The notes: a model not told the origin generated them from the sequence alone. 5,121 bases of DNA from JBGOUJ01 sp041477005 (GCA_041477005.1 JBGOUJ010000570.1:1-5121), one strand, 5' to 3'; shown: positions 1 through 5,121, numbered from the stretch's first letter. Made by a program: numbers and translations.

Positions 1-437
1 GTGATCTCCAACCCGAGGCTCGACGTTCCCTTCACGCGACCTGCTTTTTCCACTTCGCCGACTACGCCGCCAACCATCTGGCCGCGGTGGGCAATGACGC
101 GTCCGTTCGCGACGATCGGTTGAGCGAGAGTCGCGGTGAAGGCGTCGCCCGGTTGGTTGTGGTCACTCGACAGCGGCTGGTTCACTCGAACCGTGATCCA
201 AGAACCGGCGGGCAGGGTGAGCGGCGAGGATGGGGGCGGGGGTGCGGGGGATGCGGGCGCGGGGTCGGCCGGGGCTGCCGGCGCCGCCGTTGCCGCCGGC
301 GCTGAGTCTCCGAATCGGCGCCATCCGCCGGACGACGCCTGAGCCGGCGCGTTGGGTTCCTGCGCCTGTGCCGGCGTTGCCAGACCTGCCGAGAAGGCCA
401 ACAGCACGGTGAAGATTAATTTCGGTTGCGTTCGCAT
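1..437 (-). CDS. Exported protein with Ala/Pro-rich linker, 3' end outside window (partial)
   Basis: I do not recognise a named family. The frame is open for 145 codons from the ATG at 437 to the window edge, so the C-terminus is missing. An AGAGG Shine-Dalgarno site at 447-451, 9 nt before the ATG, supports this start. Residues 1-25 form a classical Sec signal peptide: K6, a hydrophobic core at about 7-20, and the cleavage motif A23-Q24-A25. Residues about 26-72 are a low-complexity linker rich in Ala and Pro, with a PPPP run at 66-69. From about residue 73 a folded domain begins (LTLPAGSWITVRVNQPLSS, then a QPGDAFTATL stretch and an RGQMVGGVVGEVEKAGR stretch). It looks beta-rich and is probably periplasmic or attached to the envelope. 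Similar 'LPAG.-.-V' domains occur in acidobacterial secreted hypothetical proteins; this is from memory and not verified. Coding is well supported; function is unknown. Confidence 0.82.
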   Translation of the reverse strand, partial: MRTQPKLIFTVLLAFSAGLATPAQAQEPNAPAQASSGGWRRFGDSAPAATAAPAAPADPAPASPAPPPPSSPLTLPAGSWITVRVNQPLSSDHNQPGDAFTATLAQPIVANGRVIAHRGQMVGGVVGEVEKAGRVKGTSSLGLEI

Positions 438-525
438 CGTTGCTTACCTCTCAGTTCACGCTCTGTAAAAAGCAAGTTGGATGCCAATCCTAAGTGCTTT
501 TGATTCAGGACGTTCGGATGACGGG

Positions 526-565
526 CCCTGGCCGAGTAAAGCCAGGGTGGTTGTTTTCAGCCACC
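526..565. repeat. Two adjacent inverted repeats in the 177-bp gap 438-614
   Basis: The first is a perfect 7-bp inverted repeat, CCCTGGC at 526-532 and GCCAGGG at 541-547, around an 8-nt loop. The second has arms GGTGG (546-550) and CCACC (561-565), extendable by two pairs (one G-U wobble) on plus-strand RNA. The two share bases 546-547, so both cannot be fully paired at once. They lie between the DUF763 stop and the start of the exported protein. They could form RNA hairpins or a protein site, but neither strand has a convincing U-run, so I do not call an intrinsic terminator. The rest of the gap shows only the Shine-Dalgarno site of the left gene and an A/T-richer stretch at about 464-515. 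Confidence 0.4.
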
Positions 566-614
566 ACTGCTTCTTGCAAGGCGGGCCGGGCAGCCGAAGC
601 TCATCGCGTGGCCG

Positions 615-1838
615 TTAATGAACGTCGAAGAGGTGCAACTGCCTGGCCCCAGCACGCGGAGACCTCTTCCTGCGGTCATCGAACACGCTTCTGCCATCCA
701 GGTGTGGTGAGATGGCGTGCTCGTGGGCGACCGCCGCTTCGAAATCCGCCTCGGGCGAATACCGCTCCTCGACAGCCAGGACGAAGCGCTCGAGCCGCCT
801 GAACCCGTCGAGCTTTTCCGTGTCGCCGAGTTTCGCCGTATCGAGTGAGCTGCGGAGCACGGCGATAGACTCGTCGTACGTCTTCAGCGGCACCGGAAAC
901 GGATGCCGGTCCTTCCCGCCCAACGCGAAGGAGAACCGCGCCGGGTCCGAGAAGCGGCTGGGCGCCCCATGCACAACCTCCGCGATGATCGCCAAAGACT
1001 GCAGAGTACGGGGCCCGAGATTTTCGAGCAGCAGAAGCGACGCAAAATCGCGGAACTCCCGGTCGTAGGCGACCGCCAGCACCGCGCCGAGCCGCTTCAG
1101 ATCGATGTCTTCGGCGCGGACCTCGTGGTGTCGGGGAGCGCAGAGTTTCCGCGCTTCGCCGAGGGTCGCTTCCGGGTTTTCTCGCACGATCGCCAGCAAG
1201 GCTTCCTGCGCCGGCCCGGCCTGGCGGTCGACGAGGTTCATGATTGTGCCTTCGTGCTCGCCGACGATTCCGGTATGCGGCTCAGAGGTGAAGTCGCGGA
1301 CCGAGGCGGAATGCCAGTGGTAGCGCCGGGCGAGGCCGCTCCGGTCGTTCATGCCCTGCTGCACGACGGCCCACTCGCCGTCCGCGCTCAGGATGAAGTT
1401 ATGAAGATAGATCTGAAAACCATCGGCGATCGCATTGTTGTCGATCCGCGCGGTCAGCCGGCTCGTTTGCACCAGCGCTTCCCCGTTCAGGCCGGTCCGC
1501 TGCGCGACCGCGCGCAGTTCCTCGGGAGTGTTCCGGGAATGCCTTCCGCGGCCGCCGCAGACATGGATGCCGAGTTCGTGGGCGCGCGGATTCAATCCGC
1601 GCTTGAGAGCGCCAAGCACCGACGTCGTGATTCCGGAGGAGTGCCAGTCCATGCCCATAACACAGCCGAGGGCTTGAAACCAGAACGGGTCACTCAGCCG
1701 GGACAACAGCTCCGAAGGGCCGTAGTGATAGAGGACGCTCTCCACGATCGCTGTGCCGAGCTTGGTCATCCGTTCGGCGAGCCAGGCGGGCACACGGCCG
1801 CCGTGAAGCGGCAGGTCAGCGAATCCGGAGCGTTTCAT
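615..1838 (-). CDS. DUF763 domain-containing protein (complete, 407 aa)
   Basis: This is a conserved protein of unknown function found in archaea and bacteria. The start at 1838 is chosen because the family begins with the motif seen here, MKRSGFADLPLHGGRVPAWL; the frame is open further upstream only from a TTG at 1904, with residues that do not fit the family. The Shine-Dalgarno site is weak (GGCAGG just before the ATG). Family blocks visible in order are RLSDPFWFQALG (47-58), GMDWHSSGITTSVLGALKRG (62-81), a Gly/Arg-rich GGRGRHSRNTPEEL (95-108), SRLTARIDNNAIADGFQIY (126-144), GEWAVVQQGMN (154-164), ARRYHWHS (170-177), PHTGI (187-191) and FALGGKDRHPFPVPLKTYDE (304-323). Residues about 269-288 (LLLENLGPRTLQSLAIIAEV) look like a helix-hairpin-helix, hinting at nucleic-acid contact; this is inference. 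The tail 384-407 is basic and ends LHLFDVH. The length is normal for the family, with no frameshift. It is probably cytoplasmic. It sits directly after a PIN-gene remnant. Confidence 0.93.
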   Translation of the reverse strand: MKRSGFADLPLHGGRVPAWLAERMTKLGTAIVESVLYHYGPSELLSRLSDPFWFQALGCVMGMDWHSSGITTSVLGALKRGLNPRAHELGIHVCGGRGRHSRNTPEELRAVAQRTGLNGEALVQTSRLTARIDNNAIADGFQIYLHNFILSADGEWAVVQQGMNDRSGLARRYHWHSASVRDFTSEPHTGIVGEHEGTIMNLVDRQAGPAQEALLAIVRENPEATLGEARKLCAPRHHEVRAEDIDLKRLGAVLAVAYDREFRDFASLLLLENLGPRTLQSLAIIAEVVHGAPSRFSDPARFSFALGGKDRHPFPVPLKTYDESIAVLRSSLDTAKLGDTEKLDGFRRLERFVLAVEERYSPEADFEAAVAHEHAISPHLDGRSVFDDRRKRSPRAGARQLHLFDVH

Positions 1839-1852
1839 CGCCTGCCAACATT

Positions 1853-2046
1853 CTAAGTCATGTCGCCGCGGAGCAGCCTCTTGAAGTCCGGGCCTGGGAG
1901 ACAAACAGATCGAACCGGTTCCGGCGTTCCCACCGCTCGCGGGTAATCTGTTGATGGGCCGCCCGGAGGACGTCCCGGTTCGGCGAAGCCGTCAGGTAGC
2001 TGATTAAGGTCGTCTCCGGGTGAACTTTCGATTTCACGCCTACCAT
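1853..2046 (-). pseudogene. Remnant of a PIN-domain (VapC-like) gene, N-terminal part only
   Basis: From the ATG at 2046 (or the GTG at 2037, closer to the family's usual start) the frame reads VKSKVHPETTLISYLTASP, then AAHQQITRERWERRNRFDLF and VSQ. This resembles the N-terminus of PIN-domain proteins of the type starting 'K.KVYIETT..SYLTA'. In that type a glutamate (here E11 counted from 2046) takes the place of the first PIN aspartate. After VSQ (residue 51) the frame loses the resemblance and stops at 1858-1860. A +1 shift recovers LQEAA, and a second +1 shift recovers RGDMT before the TAG at 1853-1855, as expected for the family's 'L..DEA..GDP' stretch. Intact members are about 130-150 residues, so roughly the last 75-90 residues and the remaining acidic active-site residues are gone. 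It has no Shine-Dalgarno site and no antitoxin gene beside it. PIN ribonucleases cleave RNA as toxins; this copy cannot be active. The family match is from memory of the consensus. Confidence 0.68.
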
Positions 2047-2079
2047 CGCGCTCGGCGCCCGCGCGCGAGACGTGGTTCT

Positions 2080-3498
2080 TCAACGCGACGCGCCGAAGCA
2101 ATACAAGGAACTGTGCGTCCGCACGTAGATTCGTCCTTCGCTGAGAGCCGGTGTGGCGTGTATTTCCTCGCCGAGATCGTTGACGCCCAGCACTTCCCAC
2201 TGCGCCGCCGCTTTCAGGACAGTCATCTTGCCCTCATCGCTGGCCAGAAACACCTTGCCGTCGGCGGCGACGGGCGACGCATAGTATTCGCCCAGGGCCT
2301 CGCGGCTCCGGCCCTGCTTCAGCAGCCCGCCCGTCGCCGGGTTGAGCGACGTAACGATGCCGCCGCTGCGCACCATGTAGTACACGTCCTGGTAGACCAG
2401 CGGAGCCGGGATGTACGGCAGATTCTTCAGAAAGCGCCAGCGGATTGCGCCGGCCCCCACCTGGCCCTGGGCGTTATCCGGGCGGATGGCGACCGCGCCA
2501 TACTCGCCCATTCCCAGCGTCCGCGCCGTGTTCCACTCCGGCGCGTCGATAAAATTGTCGCCGTTGGCGTCGATCCAGCCGAAGTGCTCCCCAACGTCCG
2601 GATCGCCGCGAAACTCCTCCAGCGACAGGCGTCCGTCCTTGTCCTTGTCGTACTTCGCCAAAACCGTTTCAAAAGCCGGCAGCCATGGCTCGTTGACGCC
2701 GCTGGTCACCACCAGCAGGGTCTCGCCGCTGGCCACCGGAGTCCCCAGCGCGCCCATCGACCCGAGAGGCAACCACCAGCGCCGCTCCCCGGTCGCGAGG
2801 TAGTAGGAGTCCAGCCTCGTCGAGCCCAGGACGATCAGCTCCGCCGGACCTTTCGCGGGCCGGAAGACGATGGGGGTCGCCCACCCGATGTTCATCCCGG
2901 CGCGCTCCGTCTTCCATCGCTGGCGCCCGGTGAGACGGTCTACGGCGATCACGAAAGACCCGGTCTGCTGATCGCAAACCAGCACCACCAGTTCTTCGGC
3001 CACCACCGGCGACGCCGCCATCCCATAGAAGTTCCGAAAAGGGCCGAGTCGGTGGCTCCAACGTTCCTTTCCGTCGGGCGTATAGGAGACCAATCCGAAA
3101 TCCGGGAAGAAGACGAAGACGCCGCTATCGTCGGCGGCAGGAGTGGGCGACGCCGGATCATTGGCCTTGAAGATCTTGTGCGCCCGCTCCCGCCGGATCT
3201 CCCGGCGCCACAGCTCCCGGCCGGTCCGCGCGTCCAGGCAGATCGTCAGCAGCCGGTCGCCGTCGCCGGCGGTCAGGAACAACCGGCCGCCCACTACGAT
3301 GGGAGAAGACTGCGCGTAGGGCACGGAGGTTTTCCAAACCACGTTCTTCGACGGCGAGAACTCGACCGGGTATCCGGCCGCCGAGTCCACGCCGGACCCG
3401 TTCGGCCCGCGAAACCTCGTCCACTGCCCGCCCGCGTGGCCAGTCGCGATCAGCGACAGAAGCAACAATACCCGCAGAGCACCGGAGCCGTTCGTCAT
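2080..3498 (-). CDS. Exported PQQ-binding-like beta-propeller protein with inserted EF-hand pair
   Basis: The 472-residue product starts at the ATG at 3498. A GGGA motif 7 nt upstream and the TATAAT box at 3537-3542 favour it over a TTG at 3519. Residues 1-22 form a signal peptide: R9, a core of VLLLLSLIA, cleavage after G20-H21-A22. A typical W-T-R-FRGPNGSG motif follows at 26-36. Propeller blades show as beta strands ending in 'D/N-x-x-TG-x-x-x-W': LDARTGRELW (88-97), VDRLTGRQRW (186-195), LATGERRWW (234-242) and LNPATGGLL (385-393). ASP-V and ATP-type strand starts lie between them. Two canonical EF-hand calcium loops interrupt the propeller at 284-295 (DKDKDGRLSLEE) and 310-321 (DANGDNFIDAPE). 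Such proteins are periplasmic or extracellular. Despite the family name, PQQ binding cannot be assumed, and no dehydrogenase active-site motif is apparent. No BamB-type lipobox is seen. The function is unknown; calcium-dependent folding or ligand binding is likely from the loops. Confidence 0.93.
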   Translation of the reverse strand: MTNGSGALRVLLLLSLIATGHAGGQWTRFRGPNGSGVDSAAGYPVEFSPSKNVVWKTSVPYAQSSPIVVGGRLFLTAGDGDRLLTICLDARTGRELWRREIRRERAHKIFKANDPASPTPAADDSGVFVFFPDFGLVSYTPDGKERWSHRLGPFRNFYGMAASPVVAEELVVLVCDQQTGSFVIAVDRLTGRQRWKTERAGMNIGWATPIVFRPAKGPAELIVLGSTRLDSYYLATGERRWWLPLGSMGALGTPVASGETLLVVTSGVNEPWLPAFETVLAKYDKDKDGRLSLEEFRGDPDVGEHFGWIDANGDNFIDAPEWNTARTLGMGEYGAVAIRPDNAQGQVGAGAIRWRFLKNLPYIPAPLVYQDVYYMVRSGGIVTSLNPATGGLLKQGRSREALGEYYASPVAADGKVFLASDEGKMTVLKAAAQWEVLGVNDLGEEIHATPALSEGRIYVRTHSSLYCFGASR

Positions 3499-3536
3499 CG
3501 GCAGGTCCCACACGGTCAAGAGTAGCAGCGACGGAG

Positions 3537-3542
3537 ATTATA
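3537..3542 (-). promoter_or_regulatory. Candidate -10 box (TATAAT) of the beta-propeller gene
   Basis: The minus strand reads a perfect TATAAT in the sequence AAGATATAATCTCC, in otherwise GC-rich DNA. Transcription would start near 3530, giving a leader of about 32 nt before the ATG at 3498 and room for its GGGA ribosome site. No -35 hexamer is visible at 16-18 bp spacing (the bases there read GGCGCC), so it would need an activator or an unusual sigma factor, or could be chance. Confidence 0.4.
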
Positions 3543-3569
3543 TCTTGAAAAACCACACGGGCGCCGCGA

Positions 3570-3600
3570 GGTAGTGTCCTAAAGTTGCGTCGGCGCTACC
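3570..3600. repeat. Imperfect inverted repeat in the gap 3499-3717
   Basis: The arms GGTAGTGTC (3570-3578) and GGCGCTACC (3592-3600) pair over 9 positions on plus-strand RNA, with two G-U wobbles; on minus-strand RNA two pairs are mismatched. The left arm begins GGTAGTGTCCTAAAG, which resembles ends of some insertion sequences, but no transposase and no second copy lies in the window. The rest of the 219-bp gap (3499-3717) holds the TATAAT box and no gene I can support. Confidence 0.3.
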
Positions 3601-3717
3601 GAAGAACCGAATGGCAGTGAGGCGAGACCCTGAGGATAGTTGAGTGGGATCAAGACATCCAACCGCACCCGACAAACATTACGTCAGCCGCGTTTGGTTG
3701 CCGTCGTTCCTGGGGCA

Positions 3718-3858
3718 TCACGAATGGACCTCTCGAAGTGAGTCATCGGCAGAATGCTTCCTCGCCTCGCGACGAACCAGGAACCCCAGAACCAAGCCGA
3801 CGACGGCTAGTAAGCCAGCAAAGCCTATCGTCACCAGCCAGTGATTGATGTAGTTCAT
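3718..3858 (-). CDS. Single-pass membrane microprotein, 46 aa
   Basis: This small gene is supported by a strong GAGGAG Shine-Dalgarno site at 3865-3870, 6 nt before the ATG at 3858, and by clear membrane-protein design. Residues 1-6 (MNYINH) are polar. Residues about 7-28 form one continuous hydrophobic helix (WLVTIGFAGLLAVVGLVLGF then LV). The sequence RREARK at 29-34 follows, and a charged tail ends at S46. The positive-inside rule predicts the C-terminal tail in the cytoplasm. G21 and G25 make a GxxxG motif often used for helix-helix packing. It lies 77 bp downstream of the DUF2283 gene with no clear terminator between them, so it may belong to the same transcript. I do not recognise a family. 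It could be a small regulator or subunit of a membrane complex, or a membrane-active peptide; the sequence does not decide. Confidence 0.7.
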   Translation of the reverse strand: MNYINHWLVTIGFAGLLAVVGLVLGFLVRREARKHSADDSLREVHS

Positions 3859-3864
3859 TGGCTA

Positions 3865-3870
3865 CTCCTC
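3865..3870 (-). promoter_or_regulatory. Ribosome binding site of the membrane microprotein
   Basis: GAGGAG on the minus strand lies 6 nt before the ATG at 3858. Its quality and spacing are the main argument that this 46-codon frame is translated. Confidence 0.7.
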
Positions 3871-3935
3871 AACCTCCATGCTAATCCCTACAGACTGGGG
3901 CGGCCCGCATTTGCCCTTCGCCCGTAGCGGCTTCG

Positions 3936-4181
3936 TTAAGCGCCTTCCCTGCTCGCGAGCCGCAGATCGGCGGTCACCGGCAGTTCGAAGAGGTCCGTCC
4001 GCAGGAGCCGCGTCGAAAAGAACAGCACTTCCAGGCTCTCGACCTCACCGGTATCGGGGTTGAGTCGCGCGACTACTTCGTCCTTCAGCTCCTCCGACTC
4101 TTGCTCCGCGTACGGCGGGCACTTGTCGATGTGGAGAATGTCGGCCTCCCGGTCATATTTGAACCTCAGTTTCGCTTCCAT
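3936..4181 (-). CDS. DUF2283-like small protein, 81 aa
   Basis: The ATG at 4181 follows an AAGGAG Shine-Dalgarno site at 4189-4194 with ideal 7-nt spacing. The protein opens with the DUF2283 signature: a beta strand, then YDREADILHI (residues 9-18), followed by an acidic SEELKDEVVARLNPDTGEV stretch and the closing strand SLEVLFF (48-54). The family usually ends soon after a 'V.GIEIL'-like strand; here about 25 more residues follow, ending with a possible helix and strand (LLRTDLFELPVTADLRLA). DUF2283 proteins are small and cytoplasmic. Some are encoded beside DUF4258 genes in antitoxin-like pairs (known of the family), but no DUF4258-like gene is seen next to this one. The gene begins 32 bp after the aldehyde dehydrogenase stop codon, which suggests co-transcription. 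Its role is unknown. Confidence 0.8.
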   Translation of the reverse strand: MEAKLRFKYDREADILHIDKCPPYAEQESEELKDEVVARLNPDTGEVESLEVLFFSTRLLRTDLFELPVTADLRLASREGA

Positions 4182-4188
4182 TCAACTT

Positions 4189-4194
4189 CTCCTT
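4189..4194 (-). promoter_or_regulatory. Ribosome binding site of the DUF2283-like gene
   Basis: AAGGAG on the minus strand, 7 nt before the ATG at 4181, is the strongest Shine-Dalgarno site in the window. It fixes the start of the 81-residue protein and shows independent translation initiation within the short 32-bp gap after the aldehyde dehydrogenase gene. Confidence 0.8.
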
Positions 4195-4213
4195 CGACTA
4201 GCTTTCTCGTTAT

Positions 4214-5121
4214 TCAGACCGCCACCGCTTCCAGCGCACCCTGAAACGCCCGCGGGCGGAACAGGAACTCCACGATGTTGCCTTCGTGCGGTTGCAGCCA
4301 GTCGAGCTTGATGGTCGGAATCGGCCCGATGTTCAGCCGGTCGATATGGGGCGCGTCGATCAACTTCCGCTGGAACTGCGCGTCCTCGGTGATGGCGCTC
4401 AACACCAGCGTCGGCCCGATCCCGCGGAGCATCTCCTCCTGCGGGCACCGCACCACGCTGACGAACGGGAACATGAACTCGGTATTCGCCATCGCCGGCT
4501 CGGGGGACTCGCAGTGGATCACCGTCGGCCGGACATAGCCGCAGCGCTCTTTCTCAACCAGGCGCGGACCGAAGCGGGCCGTCACGTGTTGCACCCCTCG
4601 CTCGCCGAGCCCGGCTTCGATCGCCTTCCAGACCGCCCGCGCCGCGCCGGGGACGGTGAATGCCGCCAGGCTCGCTTGCGGGTCTTCCGGCGGCTTGGGC
4701 TCGACCGGGCCGATCCGCTCGGCGAGCGCCTCCGCGATCTCGCGCGTGTGCCGCGACGCCCAGATGCCAGAGCAATTGATGCACCCGCGTCCGCTGTTGG
4801 CAAACACGCTGTCGGTCATCACGTCGAGGTACCGGTCCCAGTGGTCCACCACGTCGTCCCCGAGCAGGATCTTGCTGAAGCCCGGCCCGTGGACCTGCAC
4901 TCGCGGGTCCCCCTTGTAGCGCTCGACCGTGGCGGTCCCGCCGAAGATCAGGCTGCGGTTTGTGCGCCGCACCACTTCCGCCCCCACGTCTCCGAGGCCT
5001 GGGTAGATCGAGATGGCCTCCCGAGGCACGCCCGCCTCGAAGAAGGCGGCCGCCATGCGGTAGGGCGTCCAAGGCTCCTGCGGCCCCGGCTTGAGCACCA
5101 GCCCGATTTGCATAGGAATCA
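4214..5121 (-). CDS. Aldehyde dehydrogenase-superfamily protein, C-terminal part (5' end outside window)
   Basis: The frame is open to the right edge. The ATG at 5113 is internal, because the protein begins there in the middle of the cofactor domain (IGLVLKPGPQEPWTPYR matches the family's 'PVVLKPSE..P' strand), so about 150-200 N-terminal residues are missing. Numbering from that Met: K8 is the cofactor-ribose lysine, LIFGGTATVERY (55-66) replaces the 'FTGS..VG' loop, and FANSGRGC (104-111) is the nucleophile motif with C111, with R where Q/E is usual and a second Cys at 114. YVRPTVI (193-199) and EFMFPF (212-217) correspond to 'PTVL' and 'EIFGP'. The glutamate of the 'ELGG' motif is aligned with H75 in QVHGPGFSK. 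The C-terminus IGPIPTIKLDWLQPHEGNIV (262-281) is a subfamily ending. Family members oxidise aldehydes with NAD(P)+ via a thiohemiacetal. The substrate is unknown, and the altered base may change the chemistry, for example towards CoA-acylating or reductase-type activity (inference). Confidence 0.88.
   Translation of the reverse strand, partial: IPMQIGLVLKPGPQEPWTPYRMAAAFFEAGVPREAISIYPGLGDVGAEVVRRTNRSLIFGGTATVERYKGDPRVQVHGPGFSKILLGDDVVDHWDRYLDVMTDSVFANSGRGCINCSGIWASRHTREIAEALAERIGPVEPKPPEDPQASLAAFTVPGAARAVWKAIEAGLGERGVQHVTARFGPRLVEKERCGYVRPTVIHCESPEPAMANTEFMFPFVSVVRCPQEEMLRGIGPTLVLSAITEDAQFQRKLIDAPHIDRLNIGPIPTIKLDWLQPHEGNIVEFLFRPRAFQGALEAVAV

Noticed and set aside
87..412. Three short plus-strand frames rich in Gly, Arg and Ala
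   Set aside because: They are antisense to the Ala/Pro linker of the exported protein, whose minus frame has a signal peptide and ribosome site.
459..487. TTGGCA-like -35 box upstream of the exported-protein gene
   Set aside because: No acceptable -10 hexamer lies at 15-18 bp spacing, so I do not call a promoter.
526..547. Intrinsic terminator after the DUF763 gene
   Set aside because: The 7-bp stem is GC-rich, but no U-run follows it in the direction of transcription.
903..1856. A 317-codon open frame on the plus strand
   Set aside because: It is antisense to the well-conserved DUF763 gene and shows no domain or ribosome site.
1902..1904. TTG at 1904 as the DUF763 start
   Set aside because: The extra 22 residues do not fit the family and overlap the PIN remnant; the family start motif begins at 1838.
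1853..2200. A 115-codon minus-strand frame ending just before DUF763
   Set aside because: Its first 40 codons lie within the propeller gene in another frame and its sequence is Arg/Gly-rich without homology. Only its last few residues (RGDMT) matter, as a shifted piece of the PIN remnant.
2020..3525. A 501-codon open frame on the plus strand
   Set aside because: It is antisense to the beta-propeller gene. Its product is Arg/Pro/His-rich with no recognisable domain, which is typical of a shadow frame in GC-rich DNA.
3649..3718. A 22-codon frame whose ATG overlaps the stop codon of the membrane microprotein
   Set aside because: It has no ribosome site of its own, no recognisable features, and is too short to support.
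4554..5072. A 172-codon minus-strand frame
   Set aside because: It is an alternate frame of the aldehyde dehydrogenase gene, Gly/Arg-rich and without motifs.
5111..5113. ATG at 5113 as the start of the aldehyde dehydrogenase
   Set aside because: The frame stays open to the edge, and the protein there is already inside the cofactor domain, so the real start is outside the window.

Overview
The window is a GC-rich bacterial chromosomal segment in which every gene I can support lies on the minus strand, so transcription runs from the right edge (5121) to the left edge (1). A high-GC, Acidobacteriota- or Planctomycetota-like source (for example a Solibacter/Bryobacter-type soil bacterium) fits the gene styles: a secreted PQQ-type beta-propeller carrying EF-hands, a divergent aldehyde dehydrogenase, and an Ala/Pro-linker secreted protein. 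That assignment is inference from style only. There are no rRNA or tRNA genes, no CRISPR array and no complete mobile element.

Layout in the direction of transcription. (1) 5121-4214 is the C-terminal two thirds of an aldehyde dehydrogenase-superfamily protein. Its 5' end is outside the window, its nucleophile cysteine is kept, and the usual general-base glutamate appears to be replaced by histidine. (2) 4181-3936 is a small DUF2283-like protein, 32 bp downstream with a strong Shine-Dalgarno site. (3) 3858-3718 is a 46-residue single-pass membrane microprotein with a strong Shine-Dalgarno site, easily missed because of its size. These three may be co-transcribed. (4) 3717-3499 is a non-coding gap with an imperfect inverted repeat and a perfect TATAAT box in front of the next gene. 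(5) 3498-2080 is an exported PQQ-like beta-propeller with a pair of canonical EF-hand calcium loops inserted in it. (6) 2046-1853 is the decayed N-terminal part of a PIN-domain (VapC-like) gene. (7) 1838-615 is an intact DUF763 protein that starts 14 bp after the last stop of that remnant and carries a helix-hairpin-helix-like stretch. (8) 614-438 is a non-coding gap with two adjacent inverted repeats. (9) 437-1 is the N-terminal part of an exported protein with an Ala/Pro-rich linker; it runs off the left edge.

No shared pathway is obvious. The right half combines an oxidoreductase-like enzyme with two small proteins. The middle gene encodes an exported, probably calcium-binding propeller. 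The left half holds a toxin-family remnant, a conserved protein of unknown function that may bind nucleic acid, and a second exported protein. The items most worth a second look are the DUF763 gene beside the PIN remnant, the EF-hand insertion in the propeller, the active-site change in the aldehyde dehydrogenase, and the membrane microprotein.
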